From Actinokineospora inagensis DSM 44258 (GTDB taxonomy: Bacteria; Actinomycetota; Actinomycetes; Mycobacteriales; Pseudonocardiaceae): a stretch of 64,000 nucleotides of DNA. The notes beneath the pieces were generated by a model. The model did not search any database, was not told the DNA's origin, and saw nothing but the letters and a program-made list of their open reading frames with translations. Where the stretch lies: assembly GCF_000482865.1 (NCBI RefSeq), contig NZ_AXWW01000017.1:50761-114760 (forward strand), written 5' to 3'. Below, one piece after another: positions 26,640 through 35,905 of the stretch (positions are counted from its first letter, which is position 1; each line of letters opens with the position of its first letter). A program made the position numbers and the translations under genes.

Positions 26640-28826
26640 TCAGCGCACGCCTGCGGCGTCCATGCCGCGGAGTTCGCGTTTGAGGTCGTGGATTTCGTCG
26701 CGGAGGCGGGCGGCTAGTTCGAACTGGAGGTCGCGGGCGGCGTTCATCATCTGGTCGGTGAGTTGTTGGACGAGGTCGGCGAGTTCGGCGCGGGGCATGG
26801 ATTTGGGGTCGCGGTCGGCGACGATGCCCGCGCTCTTGGCGTTGCCCGCCTCGCCGGTGGCGCGTTTGCCTCGGGAGGTGTTGCGGCCGGAGCCGCCGAT
26901 GGGGACCGCGGTGTCGGACTCGTCGGCCTCGGTGTAGACGCGGTCGAGGATGTCGGCGATCTTCTTGCGCAGCGGCTGCGGGTCGATGCCGCGTTCGGTG
27001 TTGTACGCGACCTGCTTGGCGCGGCGGCGGTTGGTCTCGTCGATTGCCTGGGCCATCGAGTCGGTGATCTTGTCGGCGTACATGTGGACCTGGCCGGAGA
27101 CGTTGCGGGCGGCGCGGCCGATGGTCTGGATCAGCGAGGTGGCGCTGCGCAGGAAGCCCTCCTTGTCGGCGTCCAGGATGGCGACCAGGGACACCTCGGG
27201 CAGGTCGAGGCCTTCGCGGAGCAGGTTGATGCCGATCAGCACGTCGTACTCGCCGATGCGCAGTTGGCGCAGCAGCTCGACCCGGCGCAGGGTGTCGACC
27301 TCGGAGTGCAGGTAGCGGACCCGGATGCCCAGTTCCAGCAGGTAGTCGGTGAGGTCCTCGGCCATCTTCTTGGTCAGCGTGGTGACCAGGACCCGCTCGT
27401 CGCGTTCGGCGCGGGTGCGGATCTCGTGCACCAGGTCGTCGATCTGGCCCTCGGTGGGCTTGATGACCACCTCCGGGTCGATCAGGCCGGTCGGGCGGAT
27501 CACCTGCTCGACGAACTCGCCGCCTGCCTGGCCCATCTCGTACGGGCCGGGGGTGGCCGACAGGTACACCGTCTGGCCGATCCGCTGGGTGAACTCCTCC
27601 CAGGTCAGCGGCCGGTTGTCGGTGGCGCTGGGCAACCGGAAGCCGTGTTCGACCAGGTTGCGCTTGCGGGACATGTCGCCCTCGTACATGCCGCCGATCT
27701 GCGGGACCGTCACGTGCGACTCGTCGATGACCAGCAGGAAGTCGTCCGGGAAGTAGTCGATCAGGGTGGCCGGGGCGGTGCCTGCGCCGCGGCCGTCGAT
27801 GTGCCGGGAGTAGTTCTCGATGCCGGAGCAGAAGCCGACCTGGCGCATCATCTCGACGTCGTAGCTGGTGCGCATCCGCAGCCGCTGCGCCTCCAGCAGC
27901 TTGCCCTGCTTCTCCAGGGTGGCCAGCCGCTCCTCGAGCTCCTGCTCGATGCCGCGGATGGCGCGTTCCATCCGCTCCGGGCCCGCGACGTAGTGGGTGG
28001 CCGGGAAGATCCGCAGTTCGTCGCACTCGCGGACGATGTCGCCGGTGAGCGGGTGCAGGTAGTACAGCTTGTCCACCTCGTCGCCGAAGAACTCGACCCG
28101 GATGGCCAGTTCCTCGTACGCCGGGATGATCTCCACCGTGTCGCCGCGGACCCGGAACGTGCCGCGGGCGAACGCGATGTCGTTGCGGCTGTACTGCACG
28201 TCGACCAGGGCGCGCAGGAACAGGTCGCGGTCGAGGGCCTCGCCGGTCTTGAGCCCGATCGAACGGTCCAGGTAGGACTGCGGCGTGCCGAGGCCGTAGA
28301 TGCACGACACCGAGGCCACCACGATCACGTCCCGCCGGGACAGCAGGCTCATCGTCGCCGAGTGGCGCAGCCGCTCCACGTCGTCGTTGATCGACGAGTC
28401 CTTCTCGATGTAGGTGTCGGTCTGCGGGATGTACGCCTCTGGCTGGTAGTAGTCGTAGTAGCTGACGAAGTACTCGACCGCGTTGTCCGGGAAGAAGTCG
28501 CGCAGCTCGTTGGCCAACTGGGCGGCCAGCGTCTTGTTCGGCGCCATCACCAGCGTCGGCCGCTGCACCCGTTCCACCAGCCAGGCCGTGGTGGCCGACT
28601 TGCCGGTGCCGGTGGCGCCGAGCAGCACCACGTCCTGCTCACCCGCCCGGATGCGCCGTTCCAGGTCGTCGATGGCGGCGGGCTGGTCGCCCGCGGGCTG
28701 GTAGTCCGCGGCCATCCGGAACCGCCCGCCCGCGCGCGGGATGTCGCTGACGGGGCGGTGCTCCGAGTGGGCCAGCACCGGCGCCGACTCGGCCTGCCTC
28801 TGAGATTTCTCGGTCGCGAAAGCCAC
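26640..28826 (-). CDS. uvrB: UvrABC excinuclease subunit B
   Basis: A 728-residue DNA-damage-verifying helicase-like subunit of nucleotide excision repair. Walker A is [11 protein letters not shown] near 70-80, and the beta-hairpin motif [20 protein letters not shown] is near 121-140. Helicase motifs include [25 protein letters not shown] and QTIGRAARN. The C-terminal UVR motif that binds UvrC is [21 protein letters not shown]. The GTG at 28826 is chosen because VAFATEKS aligns with the usual MAFATE start of mycobacterial UvrB; a TTG at 28856 would add 10 residues. No SOS box is visible upstream. The 3' end abuts the CRISPR leader. Confidence 0.98.
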   Translation of the reverse strand: MAFATEKSQRQAESAPVLAHSEHRPVSDIPRAGGRFRMAADYQPAGDQPAAIDDLERRIRAGEQDVVLLGATGTGKSATTAWLVERVQRPTLVMAPNKTLAAQLANELRDFFPDNAVEYFVSYYDYYQPEAYIPQTDTYIEKDSSINDDVERLRHSATMSLLSRRDVIVVASVSCIYGLGTPQSYLDRSIGLKTGEALDRDLFLRALVDVQYSRNDIAFARGTFRVRGDTVEIIPAYEELAIRVEFFGDEVDKLYYLHPLTGDIVRECDELRIFPATHYVAGPERMERAIRGIEQELEERLATLEKQGKLLEAQRLRMRTSYDVEMMRQVGFCSGIENYSRHIDGRGAGTAPATLIDYFPDDFLLVIDESHVTVPQIGGMYEGDMSRKRNLVEHGFRLPSATDNRPLTWEEFTQRIGQTVYLSATPGPYEMGQAGGEFVEQVIRPTGLIDPEVVIKPTEGQIDDLVHEIRTRAERDERVLVTTLTKKMAEDLTDYLLELGIRVRYLHSEVDTLRRVELLRQLRIGEYDVLIGINLLREGLDLPEVSLVAILDADKEGFLRSATSLIQTIGRAARNVSGQVHMYADKITDSMAQAIDETNRRRAKQVAYNTERGIDPQPLRKKIADILDRVYTEADESDTAVPIGGSGRNTSRGKRATGEAGNAKSAGIVADRDPKSMPRAELADLVQQLTDQMMNAARDLQFELAARLRDEIHDLKRELRGMDAAGVR

Positions 28827-28895
28827 GGACCCGAGGCTACGCCGACCCACCGACAATCCCCGGACGGCGGGTTGACGGCGGCCGGGTTCCAGCCA

Positions 28896-30077
28896 CTAGC
28901 AGTTGCAGTCGCACCCGTCGCAACAGCAGCCGTCACAGCAACAGCACCCGTCGCAGCCGTTGCAGTCACAACCGCTGCAGTCCGTGCAGTCGCAGCCGCT
29001 CTGGTGGCACCAGCCCGGCTTGGGTTGGCCGGTCCACGGGTCGAAGTACGGATCCGCGCAGCAGTACCGGCAAGAGCAGCACATGACGAGCGCGATGCCG
29101 CAGCCCCCTGCCGTCCCACGCTTCTTACCCCACTTCGGGCCGTCGTCATGAGGTTGCCGCGGCCCAGGAGTGAGCGGACGGTGCTGACCTGGTTGCTGTC
29201 GGCCAGGTTGCTCTCGACTCGTGGCGAGATGGCCGAAAGTGCGGTGCACGGCGGAATCGAGTTCGTGCACCAGCAGCGCGTGGACCAATTTCTGGTCGTG
29301 GAACTCGGCTTCCCGCAGAGCGAGCCGTACGCCCAAGACAGCGTCTTCGCACAACCGGCGTGCTTCGTCCAAGGTGGTCCCGGTTGCGGCGAGCGGGTTC
29401 CACGCGCCGGTGGTGGCGTCCTCGTCGAGGTCTTCGACCGCGTCGAGCAGGTGGGCCACACGCCCGAACATGCGTCCGGCCTCCGCGAGCGGCGCGGTGT
29501 TGCCGGGCCTACCGGACAAAACAGCGGTATGTGCGAAGGCGGCCGCGGTGGCTGTCTCGGTGGGCTCGGTGGCGAGCAGGACCGACGAGCCGGTGAGCAG
29601 GCCCGACTCCAGTTCACCCTGTCTGCCCACGGCGTCGAGGAGGACGGCCGTGGAGAACCCGATCCGCTCCCCCGTCGCCGCGCCCTGCCTGGCCCACCGG
29701 GACGCGACCCGGCGCGCAACGCCCGCCACCGGGGCCCGGCGGAACCCGCCGTCGCCATCATCGACGTGGTCGCGCATCTTCGCCGCCGCCAGCACCAGCG
29801 ACACGGCGGCGGCCAGCCGGGCACCCGAGCCCTCGGCAACCGGGGCGGTGCGCATGCCGCGGAGCGGGCACGGACCGGCGACCCGACGCGTGCCCACAAC
29901 CGGCGACTGGGCCTCCACCAGCGCGGACACCACCAGACCGTCGTAGTTGGTCACGGTTCGGGCGAGCTGGCCGTGGTCATCGCGCAGGGCGAGGCAGAGG
30001 CCGCAGAGGTGAGCCATCCACGAGGTCCGCAGCGTCACCGACAAGCGGTGCCTGCACGGCCGAAGGATTCCGAACAC
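28896..30077 (-). CDS. DUF5685-like helical protein with a cysteine-packed C-terminus
   Basis: A 393-residue protein starting at GTG 30077 (MFGILRPC). The N-terminal ~300 residues are mainly helical, with Cys8, a CGLC motif at 25-28, TNYDGLVVSALVEAQ and acid-rich MRDHVDDGD, reminiscent of prenyl-synthase-type all-helical folds but not assigned. The last 68 residues (326-393) hold 23 cysteines in CDC, GCD and CCCC runs, which suggests metal binding or heavy modification. I recall the family as DUF5685, with no defined function. It stands alone, 70 bases upstream of uvrB on the same strand. Confidence 0.8.
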   Translation of the reverse strand: MFGILRPCRHRLSVTLRTSWMAHLCGLCLALRDDHGQLARTVTNYDGLVVSALVEAQSPVVGTRRVAGPCPLRGMRTAPVAEGSGARLAAAVSLVLAAAKMRDHVDDGDGGFRRAPVAGVARRVASRWARQGAATGERIGFSTAVLLDAVGRQGELESGLLTGSSVLLATEPTETATAAAFAHTAVLSGRPGNTAPLAEAGRMFGRVAHLLDAVEDLDEDATTGAWNPLAATGTTLDEARRLCEDAVLGVRLALREAEFHDQKLVHALLVHELDSAVHRTFGHLATSREQPGRQQPGQHRPLTPGPRQPHDDGPKWGKKRGTAGGCGIALVMCCSCRYCCADPYFDPWTGQPKPGWCHQSGCDCTDCSGCDCNGCDGCCCCDGCCCDGCDCNC

Positions 30078-30122
30078 GCTGCCTGACCTCCACCGTCCGC
30101 ACGACCCGACCGGGGCGGGAGC

Positions 30123-30185
30123 CTAGTGGCTCGACCCAGAGGCGGACAGGGTCTCGACCTGCCCACCTCTGGGTCGAGCCACTAG
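30123..30185. terminator. Perfect 20 bp inverted repeat with 23-base loop
   Basis: The arms are 30123-30142 (CTAGTGGCTCGACCCAGAGG) and 30166-30185. The loop carries TCTCGACCTG, shared with the 5601-5774 repeat region. It lies between the divergent starts of the DUF5685 (30077) and DUF402 (30265) genes. A terminator would therefore not be needed for either, so a regulatory or repeat-element role is as likely. Confidence 0.55.
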
Positions 30186-30264
30186 CGAGTATTCACCCGT
30201 ACGGGTGGAGAAAAGACACCACAAGGTCTGGGCTTGCCGCGGGGTCGGTAGGCACGATGTGCCC

Positions 30265-30858
30265 ATGCGCGCCCATGTCGACGGTTCGGCCACCGAGGTG
30301 GTCGGCGACCTGCCCGTGCCACCGGCCCGCCGGGACGACACGGCCCACGAGGTCCACCCGCCCAAGGTGGAGTTGTTCGACCCGACCCGGATGACCAACA
30401 CGGACCCGAAGGGGTTCATCCGGCCGGTGGACGAGTACCGGCGAACCCCGCACGGGCTGTACATGTCCCGCCCGGTCGACGGTCACCCGAGGATCGCGCA
30501 CTTCGAGTCGCTGCTGCTGCCGCGCGCCGGGCTGCGGGTGTCCAAGTGGCGTGGGCGACCTGGGGTCGACCTGGGCCACGACTTCTACATCGACGTCGTG
30601 GACGTGACCGTGGCGGGCGGCGAGTGGCGGACGGTGGACCTCTACCTGGACGTCCTGGTGCGCACGCGGCGTGACCTCCGGGTCGAGGACAGCGACGAGT
30701 TGCTGGCCGCGTTCCGGGCCGGGCTGATCGATCTCGCGACCACCCAGCGGGCCATGGAACGCGCGCACGACACGGTCGACGGCATCGCCCGCACCGGGTA
30801 CGACGTGGACGCCTGGCTGGCCGGTCAGGACATCGCCGCCCCGTGGGCGTCCCGTTAG
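30265..30858 (+). CDS. DUF402 domain protein
   Basis: A 197-residue protein with the DUF402 core: LGHDFYIDVVDVTVAGGEWRTVDLYLDVLV near 110-140, then LRVEDSDELLAAFRAGLIDLATTQRAM and a closing YDVDAWLAGQ helix. DUF402 proteins include nucleoside phosphatases and RNA-linked hydrolases; activity here is unproven. The start is ATG 30265 or GTG 30259. The next gene downstream is a diverged relative. Its stop is followed directly by TGGCTCG, forming the 10-mer TAGTGGCTCG seen in the hairpin 5' of the gene. Confidence 0.85.
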   Translation: MRAHVDGSATEVVGDLPVPPARRDDTAHEVHPPKVELFDPTRMTNTDPKGFIRPVDEYRRTPHGLYMSRPVDGHPRIAHFESLLLPRAGLRVSKWRGRPGVDLGHDFYIDVVDVTVAGGEWRTVDLYLDVLVRTRRDLRVEDSDELLAAFRAGLIDLATTQRAMERAHDTVDGIARTGYDVDAWLAGQDIAAPWASR

Positions 30859-31003
30859 TGGCTCGCGGACCAGCGGGGTCAACTATCCGTGAGGACCCGG
30901 TCGGCCAATTCGCCTGAACGATATCGGAGCGCACACGATCCGTGACATAACGAATCGACCCCGGTAGTCACACAGCGCACGTTTCCGACTACCCTCTGGC
31001 CGC

Positions 31004-31528
31004 GTGGGCACGGCCATCACCCCGCAACTGGTCGACATCGTCGACACGGTCACCGCGGTTCGCAGCTACTCATCCGGGATGTCCCGGGTGCTCCGCACGT
31101 GCCAGGTCGAGCGGTGGGGCCTGCGCATGGAGTGCCCCACCCCGGAGGATCCGTTCTCCGACGCCGAGGTGACCTGGCTGCTGCCGCACCTCAACCTGCG
31201 GCTCACCCAGCGGAAACCGAGGTCCCGGCACGCGCGCGGCGGCCCCAGCGTGCTCACCGCGGTCCGGGTGCTGCGCGACGGCCGGACCTGGCGCACCACC
31301 GACCTGCTGCTCGGCCTGGCCGCCCCGGGCGGGACGACGGCGCGGATCGTCCGCTCGGAGGAGTTCGCCGCCGCGGTCGCGGGCCGGGTGCTGCGGGTCG
31401 GCGACGCGGACCTGGCGCTGTGCACGGTGCACCAGACCCTGGAGGAACTGAGCCGGTTCCGGCACGACCTGTCGTCCTGGCTGGCGTACAAGCACGTCTT
31501 CGAGGTCTGGCCGCCGTTCGGCGCCTGA
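31004..31528 (+). CDS. Hypothetical protein, likely diverged DUF402 relative
   Basis: A 174-residue soluble protein, GTG start at 31004. The second half tracks the upstream DUF402 protein: RTWRTTDLLLGLAA versus EWRTVDLYLDVLV, then an acidic helix (SEEFAAAVAGRVLRV) and a closing helix ending DLSSWLAYKH versus DVDAWLAGQ. The DUF402 acidic active-site residues are not obviously kept, so it may be a non-catalytic paralogue. The 145-base gap before it holds nothing I can name. Confidence 0.7.
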   Translation: MGTAITPQLVDIVDTVTAVRSYSSGMSRVLRTCQVERWGLRMECPTPEDPFSDAEVTWLLPHLNLRLTQRKPRSRHARGGPSVLTAVRVLRDGRTWRTTDLLLGLAAPGGTTARIVRSEEFAAAVAGRVLRVGDADLALCTVHQTLEELSRFRHDLSSWLAYKHVFEVWPPFGA

Positions 31529-31536
31529 TCCCCGCG

Positions 31537-32694
31537 CTAGCCCGCCCGCCAACCGGTCGCGTCCGCCCACGCCTGCGCGCGCTGGATGGCCTGGTCGAAC
31601 CACGGTTCCTTGGCCTGCGCGTACTCCGGGATCGCCGCGAAATCGCCCGCCAGCCCGCGCTTGACCTCCTGGTACTCGGCGCGCGCCGCGTCGTCGGCGC
31701 GCAGCCAGGCGGGGAACAGCAAGGTGTGCCGCGCGAACGGGCTGTCCCGGGTGCGGACGTGGACGTTCGCCCAGCGCAGCGGGTCGGCGGCGACGTGGGT
31801 CCGCTTGGGGAAACCGGACGAGTCGCTGACGAACTCGGGGTGGCGCGGGAAGCCCGCGGCGGCGAGGGGTTCGTCGAGCGAGTCGTCGAGGGTGGGGACG
31901 ACGACCTGGAAGTCGAGCACGTCCTTGGCGGCCAGGCCGGGCACCGAGGTGGAACCGACGTGGTCGACCCGGATCGCGCGGGGACCGACGGCGAGCCGGA
32001 GCCGTTCGAGCAGCCGTTCGGCCTGCAACGGCCAGGTCAGGTCGTAGTCGACGATGCGCGGAGCACCGCGGTCGACGTGGCGGCGGAGGCGGATGTTCTC
32101 CTCGTACGGCGCCAACCGGGTGGTCCACAACGCGTCTACGGCGGCATTGGTCCCGGCGGGGGTGCCCGCGTTGGACAGCCAGATGTCGCCGACGGCGCGG
32201 CGGGCGTCGTCGTCGGCCTGGGCGGCGACGCGGGCGCGCGCGTCGGACTCGGTAAGACCGCGCGAGGTCACCAGCCTGCGCACCCGCTCGTCGACGGGCG
32301 TGTCGACGATGACGACCAGGTGGTACAGCGCGCCCATGCCGTTCTCGACGAGCAGCGGGACGTCGTGCACCACGATCGCGTCCGCCGGGGCCTCGGCGAC
32401 CAACTCGGCGGCGCGTTCGCGGACCAGCGGGTGCACCAGGGCGTTGAGCCGCTGCCGGGCCGCGTCGTCGCTGAACACGATCTTCGCCAGCGCGGGCCGG
32501 TCGAGGGCGCCGTCGCCGGTCAGCACCCCGGGCCCGAACTCGGCGACGACGGCGGCCAGGCCGGGGGTCCCCGGTTCGACCACCTCGCGCGCCACCCGGT
32601 CGGAGTCGACCACGACCGCGCCGTGCCCGGCCAACCGACCGGCCACTGTGGATTTACCGGACCCGATCCCCCCGGTGAGGCCGACACGCAGCAT
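31537..32694 (-). CDS. coaE: Dephospho-CoA kinase fused to a UPF0157 (GrpB) domain
   Basis: A 385-residue fusion. Residues 1-200 are dephospho-CoA kinase, last step of CoA synthesis: Walker A LTGGIGSGKST near 6-16, LVHPLVRERA and VHDVPLLVENG. Residues ~205-385 are a UPF0157/GrpB nucleotidyltransferase-like domain (RVDHVGSTSVPGLAAKDVLDFQV). The same fusion occurs in mycobacterial CoaE, where the tail is reported to help folding or activity. It starts at ATG 32694. It is convergent with the DUF402 relative, with 8 bases between stops. Confidence 0.96.
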   Translation of the reverse strand: MLRVGLTGGIGSGKSTVAGRLAGHGAVVVDSDRVAREVVEPGTPGLAAVVAEFGPGVLTGDGALDRPALAKIVFSDDAARQRLNALVHPLVRERAAELVAEAPADAIVVHDVPLLVENGMGALYHLVVIVDTPVDERVRRLVTSRGLTESDARARVAAQADDDARRAVGDIWLSNAGTPAGTNAAVDALWTTRLAPYEENIRLRRHVDRGAPRIVDYDLTWPLQAERLLERLRLAVGPRAIRVDHVGSTSVPGLAAKDVLDFQVVVPTLDDSLDEPLAAAGFPRHPEFVSDSSGFPKRTHVAADPLRWANVHVRTRDSPFARHTLLFPAWLRADDAARAEYQEVKRGLAGDFAAIPEYAQAKEPWFDQAIQRAQAWADATGWRAG

Positions 32695-32832
32695 GGCCGC
32701 ATTCTTCCAGCAGCGAGTGGTTCGCGGGTGAACTGTTGACAACTGGCCCGCCGGACACGCCGTGCCGCTACCGGGATTTGTCACCCCGGCCGGCTACGGT
32801 GTGCCCAGGGATATCACCCAAGCGGAGGAACG

Positions 32833-33042
32833 ATGCACAACTCGCCGCGCCGAGGTCGGCACCGACTCGGCACCCCGGGTCTGGTGCACTGCACCGAGTA
32901 CCTGCCGGTCGCCGCTGCCCTGGCCGCCCGCCGCGCCTGGGCGTCCCTGCTGCCCGCCCGGCACAGCCTCGCCGGTCTGCGCCGCCGCGCCGCCTTGGCC
33001 GCCGCCGAACGCGCCTGGGCACCACAGGTCCGCGCCGCTTAG
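32833..33042 (+). CDS. Small basic protein of unknown function (69 residues)
   Basis: ATG 32833 has GCGGAGGAACG before it, a good ribosome site. The product is rich in Ala and Arg, with a single Cys in LVHCTEYLPVAAALAARRAW, and is predicted helical. Not recognised. It ends 17 bases from the convergent lipoprotein gene. High Ala/Arg content also arises in spurious GC-rich frames, so support rests mainly on the ribosome site. Confidence 0.5.
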   Translation: MHNSPRRGRHRLGTPGLVHCTEYLPVAAALAARRAWASLLPARHSLAGLRRRAALAAAERAWAPQVRAA

Positions 33043-33059
33043 CACTCCGCGCACCCGGG

Positions 33060-33635
33060 TCAGTGCTCGGTCAGCGCGAGATCGGCCAGCTTCGCCGCCT
33101 GCTCCGCGTTGACCACCGCGGGCTGCGCCGTGATCGCGACGGTGAACTTCCCCCGGGCCGCCAGGACCGTCCTGGTCGGTCCCTCCAGCAGGAAACCCTT
33201 GTCCGCCCCCACCTGGATCTCCTGCGGGGCGGTCCCCTTGTCCCGCTCCGCGTCGACGGTCTCCTGGATGCGGGTCCGCGCTGAGGTCTCGTCGGTGTAC
33301 CCGGCCAGCCCGACCGTGAGCACCGCCGCGGACTGCGGCTGACCGGCGGGAATGCCGTAGTAGCAGTCCACCCGCCCGGTCCGCCCGATCTTCGGCAACG
33401 CCACCCCCACCACCACGTCCGTGCGCCCCGTGATGACGGTGGTGACAACGCCGTCCAGGTCCTGCCGGGTGAGCACCTTCCCACAAGCCGTCGGCACCGA
33501 CCCCCGCGCGGGCACCGGCTTCGGCGCGGACGTCGAGAACTGCGGAACCGACGGCGCCTGCCGCGCACTCGTGGTCGGCGGCGCGGAGGTGCAGGCGGCC
33601 AGCAGCAACACGAGAGGCAGCAACAGTATCCGCAC
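33060..33635 (-). CDS. DUF3558-like lipoprotein
   Basis: A 191-residue exported lipoprotein: GTG 33635 begins VRILLLPLVLLLAAC with lipobox LAAC, then a Ser/Thr/Pro-rich linker. The globular part has two Cys (CGKVLTRQD and DCYYGIP), likely a disulfide, and ends in a helical stretch (NAEQAAKLADLALTEH). Small actinobacterial lipoproteins of this shape (for example DUF3558-like) are common; the family assignment is tentative. It is divergent from the VOC gene, 78 bases apart. Confidence 0.75.
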   Translation of the reverse strand: MRILLLPLVLLLAACTSAPPTTSARQAPSVPQFSTSAPKPVPARGSVPTACGKVLTRQDLDGVVTTVITGRTDVVVGVALPKIGRTGRVDCYYGIPAGQPQSAAVLTVGLAGYTDETSARTRIQETVDAERDKGTAPQEIQVGADKGFLLEGPTRTVLAARGKFTVAITAQPAVVNAEQAAKLADLALTEH

Positions 33636-33713
33636 GTCGCAGACGGTAGATCCCCACCGCCGGTTCGGAAAGTGGAAGATCCCAGCGGGTGAGGCAGGAA
33701 GGAAGCGACGATC

Positions 33714-34103
33714 ATGCGACTCGGAACGGTGGCCATCGTGGTGCGCGACTACGACGAGGCGATCGCGTTCTACTCGACGGTGCTCGGGTTCGAGTTGATC
33801 GAGGACACGCCGCTGGGTGACGGGAAGCGGTGGGTCGTGGTCGACGGCGGCGGGGTCAGGCTGTTGTTGGCGGAGGCCGCGTCCACCGAACAAAAAGCCA
33901 GGGTCGGCGACCAGACCGGGGGGCGAGTCGGGTGGTTCCTGCACACCGAGGACTTCGCGGGAGACCACGACCGGCTGCGACGAGCAGGGGTCGAGTTCGA
34001 GGAAGATCCGCGCGAAGAGGCGTACGGAACAGTCGCCGTGTTCAGGGACGTCTACGGCAATCGGTGGGATCTCGTGGAAAGCCGAAGGGCCCCGCACCGG
34101 TGA
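33714..34103 (+). CDS. VOC (glyoxalase/dioxygenase superfamily) protein
   Basis: A 129-residue protein with a single VOC module: VAIVVRDYDEAIAFYSTVLGFEL near 6-28, WFLHTEDFAGDHDRLRRAG, and FRDVYGNRWDLVE near the end. The C-terminal Asp/Glu could take part in metal binding. ATG 33714 has AGGAAGGAAG upstream. The stop lies inside the strong hairpin that also ends rpsA. Substrate unknown. Confidence 0.9.
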   Translation: MRLGTVAIVVRDYDEAIAFYSTVLGFELIEDTPLGDGKRWVVVDGGGVRLLLAEAASTEQKARVGDQTGGRVGWFLHTEDFAGDHDRLRRAGVEFEEDPREEAYGTVAVFRDVYGNRWDLVESRRAPHR

Positions 34104-34120
34104 GGTGCGGGGCCCTTCGG
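34082..34120. terminator. Bidirectional terminator between the VOC gene and rpsA
   Basis: Perfect 17 bp stem, 34082-34098 (CCGAAGGGGCC... type arm ending CCGCACC) with 34104-34120, and a 5-base loop holding the VOC stop. The rpsA stop is 17 bases away on the other strand, so the hairpin can serve both convergent genes. Confidence 0.9.
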
Positions 34121-34136
34121 GGAAGGACTGACTAGC

Positions 34137-35639
34137 TCACACGCCGCCCGAGAGCTTTTCGCGGAGGGCCGCGAGCTGCTCGTCGCTGGCGAGGGTGCCG
34201 CCGCTCTGGGCGGGCTTCTCACCACCGGTCGAGGAGTAGTTCTGCTCGCCACCACCGGCGGCACCGGCGACAGCGCCCTCGGCCTCGGCGGCCGCGTCGG
34301 CCTCCGCGGCCTTGGCGATCTGCTTCATGTGCTGCTCGTAGCGGGCGTGCGCGTCGGCGTACTGGCGCTCCCACTCCTCGCGCTGCTTCTCGAAGCCTTC
34401 CTGCCATTCCTGGGTGTCCGGGTCGAAGCCCTCGGGGTAGATGTAGTTGCCCTCGGGGTCGTACTCGGCGGCCATGCCGTACTGGGTCGGGTCGAACTCG
34501 GTCTCGGTGGTGAAGCCCTCGTTCGCCTGCTTGAGCGACAGCGAGATGCGGCGCCGCTCCAGGTCGATGTCGATGACCTTGACCATGACGTCGTTGCCGA
34601 CCTGGACGACCTGCTCCGGGATCTCCACGTGCCGCTCGGCGAGCTCGGAGATGTGCACCAGACCCTCGATGCCCTCGTCGACCCGGACGAACGCGCCGAA
34701 CGGAACCAGCTTGGTGACCTTGCCCGGCACGATCTGGCCGATCGCGTGGGTGCGGGCGAACTGGCGCCACGGGTCTTCCTGGGTGGCCTTGAGCGAGAGC
34801 GACACGCGCTCGCGCTCCATGTCCACGTCGAGGACCTCGACGGTGACCTCCTGGCCGACCTCGACGACCTCGGACGGGTGGTCGATGTGCTTCCAGGACA
34901 GCTCCGACACGTGCACCAGGCCGTCGACCCCACCGAGGTCGACGAAGGCGCCGAAGTTGACGATGGAGGACACGACGCCCTTGCGGACCTGGCCCTTCTG
35001 CAACTGGTTGAGGAACTCGCTGCGGACCTCGGACTGGGTCTGCTCCAGCCACGCGCGCCGGGAGAGAACCACGTTGTTGCGGTTCTTGTCCAGCTCTATG
35101 ATCTTCGCTTCCAGCTCGCGGCCGACGTACGGCTGCAGGTCGCGCACGCGGCGCATCTCGACCAGCGAGGCGGGCAGGAAGCCGCGCAGCCCGATGTCCA
35201 GGATGAGACCGCCCTTGACGACCTCGATGACCGTGCCCTTGACCGGCTCGTCCGACTCCTTGAGTGCCTCGATCGTGCCCCACGCCCGCTCGTACTGCGC
35301 GCGCTTCTTGGACAGGATCAGGCGGCCCTCCTTGTCCTCCTTCTGCAGGACCAGGGCCTCGACCTCGTCGCCAACGCTGACCACGTCGGCGGGGTCGACA
35401 TCGTGCTTGATCGACAGCTCGCGCGAGGGGATGACACCCTCGGTCTTGTAGCCGATGTCGAGCAGGACCTCGTCCCGGTCGACCTTGACGATCGTGCCCT
35501 CAACGATGTCACCGTCGTTGAAGTACTTGATCGTCGCGTCGATCGCGGCGAGGAACTCCTCCTCCGTCCCGATGTCGTTGATGGCGACCTGCTGCTTCGG
35601 CGTGGCGGCAGCCGGGACAATGGTGGTGTCGGTGGACAT
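34137..35639 (-). CDS. rpsA: 30S ribosomal protein S1
   Basis: A 500-residue mRNA-binding ribosomal protein with four S1 (OB-fold) repeats at about 35-105, 123-191, 207-277 and 293-362, as in other actinobacteria (six in E. coli). Clear repeat signatures: GAFVDLGGVDGLVHVSEL and GAFVRVDEGIEGLVHISEL. The tail is acidic, then Gly/Ser-rich, ending LREKLSGGV; in mycobacteria the C-terminal region of RpsA has been studied as a pyrazinoic-acid target. It starts at ATG 35639, and ~260 bases of promoter region lie upstream. Gene order with coaE, uvrB and polA is conserved. Confidence 0.98.
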   Translation of the reverse strand: MSTDTTIVPAAATPKQQVAINDIGTEEEFLAAIDATIKYFNDGDIVEGTIVKVDRDEVLLDIGYKTEGVIPSRELSIKHDVDPADVVSVGDEVEALVLQKEDKEGRLILSKKRAQYERAWGTIEALKESDEPVKGTVIEVVKGGLILDIGLRGFLPASLVEMRRVRDLQPYVGRELEAKIIELDKNRNNVVLSRRAWLEQTQSEVRSEFLNQLQKGQVRKGVVSSIVNFGAFVDLGGVDGLVHVSELSWKHIDHPSEVVEVGQEVTVEVLDVDMERERVSLSLKATQEDPWRQFARTHAIGQIVPGKVTKLVPFGAFVRVDEGIEGLVHISELAERHVEIPEQVVQVGNDVMVKVIDIDLERRRISLSLKQANEGFTTETEFDPTQYGMAAEYDPEGNYIYPEGFDPDTQEWQEGFEKQREEWERQYADAHARYEQHMKQIAKAAEADAAAEAEGAVAGAAGGGEQNYSSTGGEKPAQSGGTLASDEQLAALREKLSGGV

Positions 35640-35905
35640 TAGGTAGGTGGCTCCGGTACGGATTGGGGGTCGCTGGGTTCAGTTCTCGGGCGCCGCGGGA
35701 TCGTCGTCGCCGACGGACACCCGGATAACAGGAACCAACACCGCCAACGCCGCACCGTCCCGGGATCATTCCCCAGCGCTGGGTCAAACCCGGGGCAGCG
35801 CGATACCACCGCGCGGATGTATCCTACGCGGCCCCGCGAGAGCCGGGCAAACCCGGGGTGCACTCCCGCCGGTGCCGGTCGCGGCCGGGCTGACAGGATG
35901 GTCCG

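Noticed and set aside
28827-28895. SOS (LexA) box before uvrB
   Set aside because: No TCGAAC-type palindrome is visible in the gap upstream of the start.
26763-30086. An 1,100-codon open frame opposite uvrB and the DUF5685 gene
   Set aside because: Same type of antisense shadow; it crosses two well-supported genes and has no protein-like composition.
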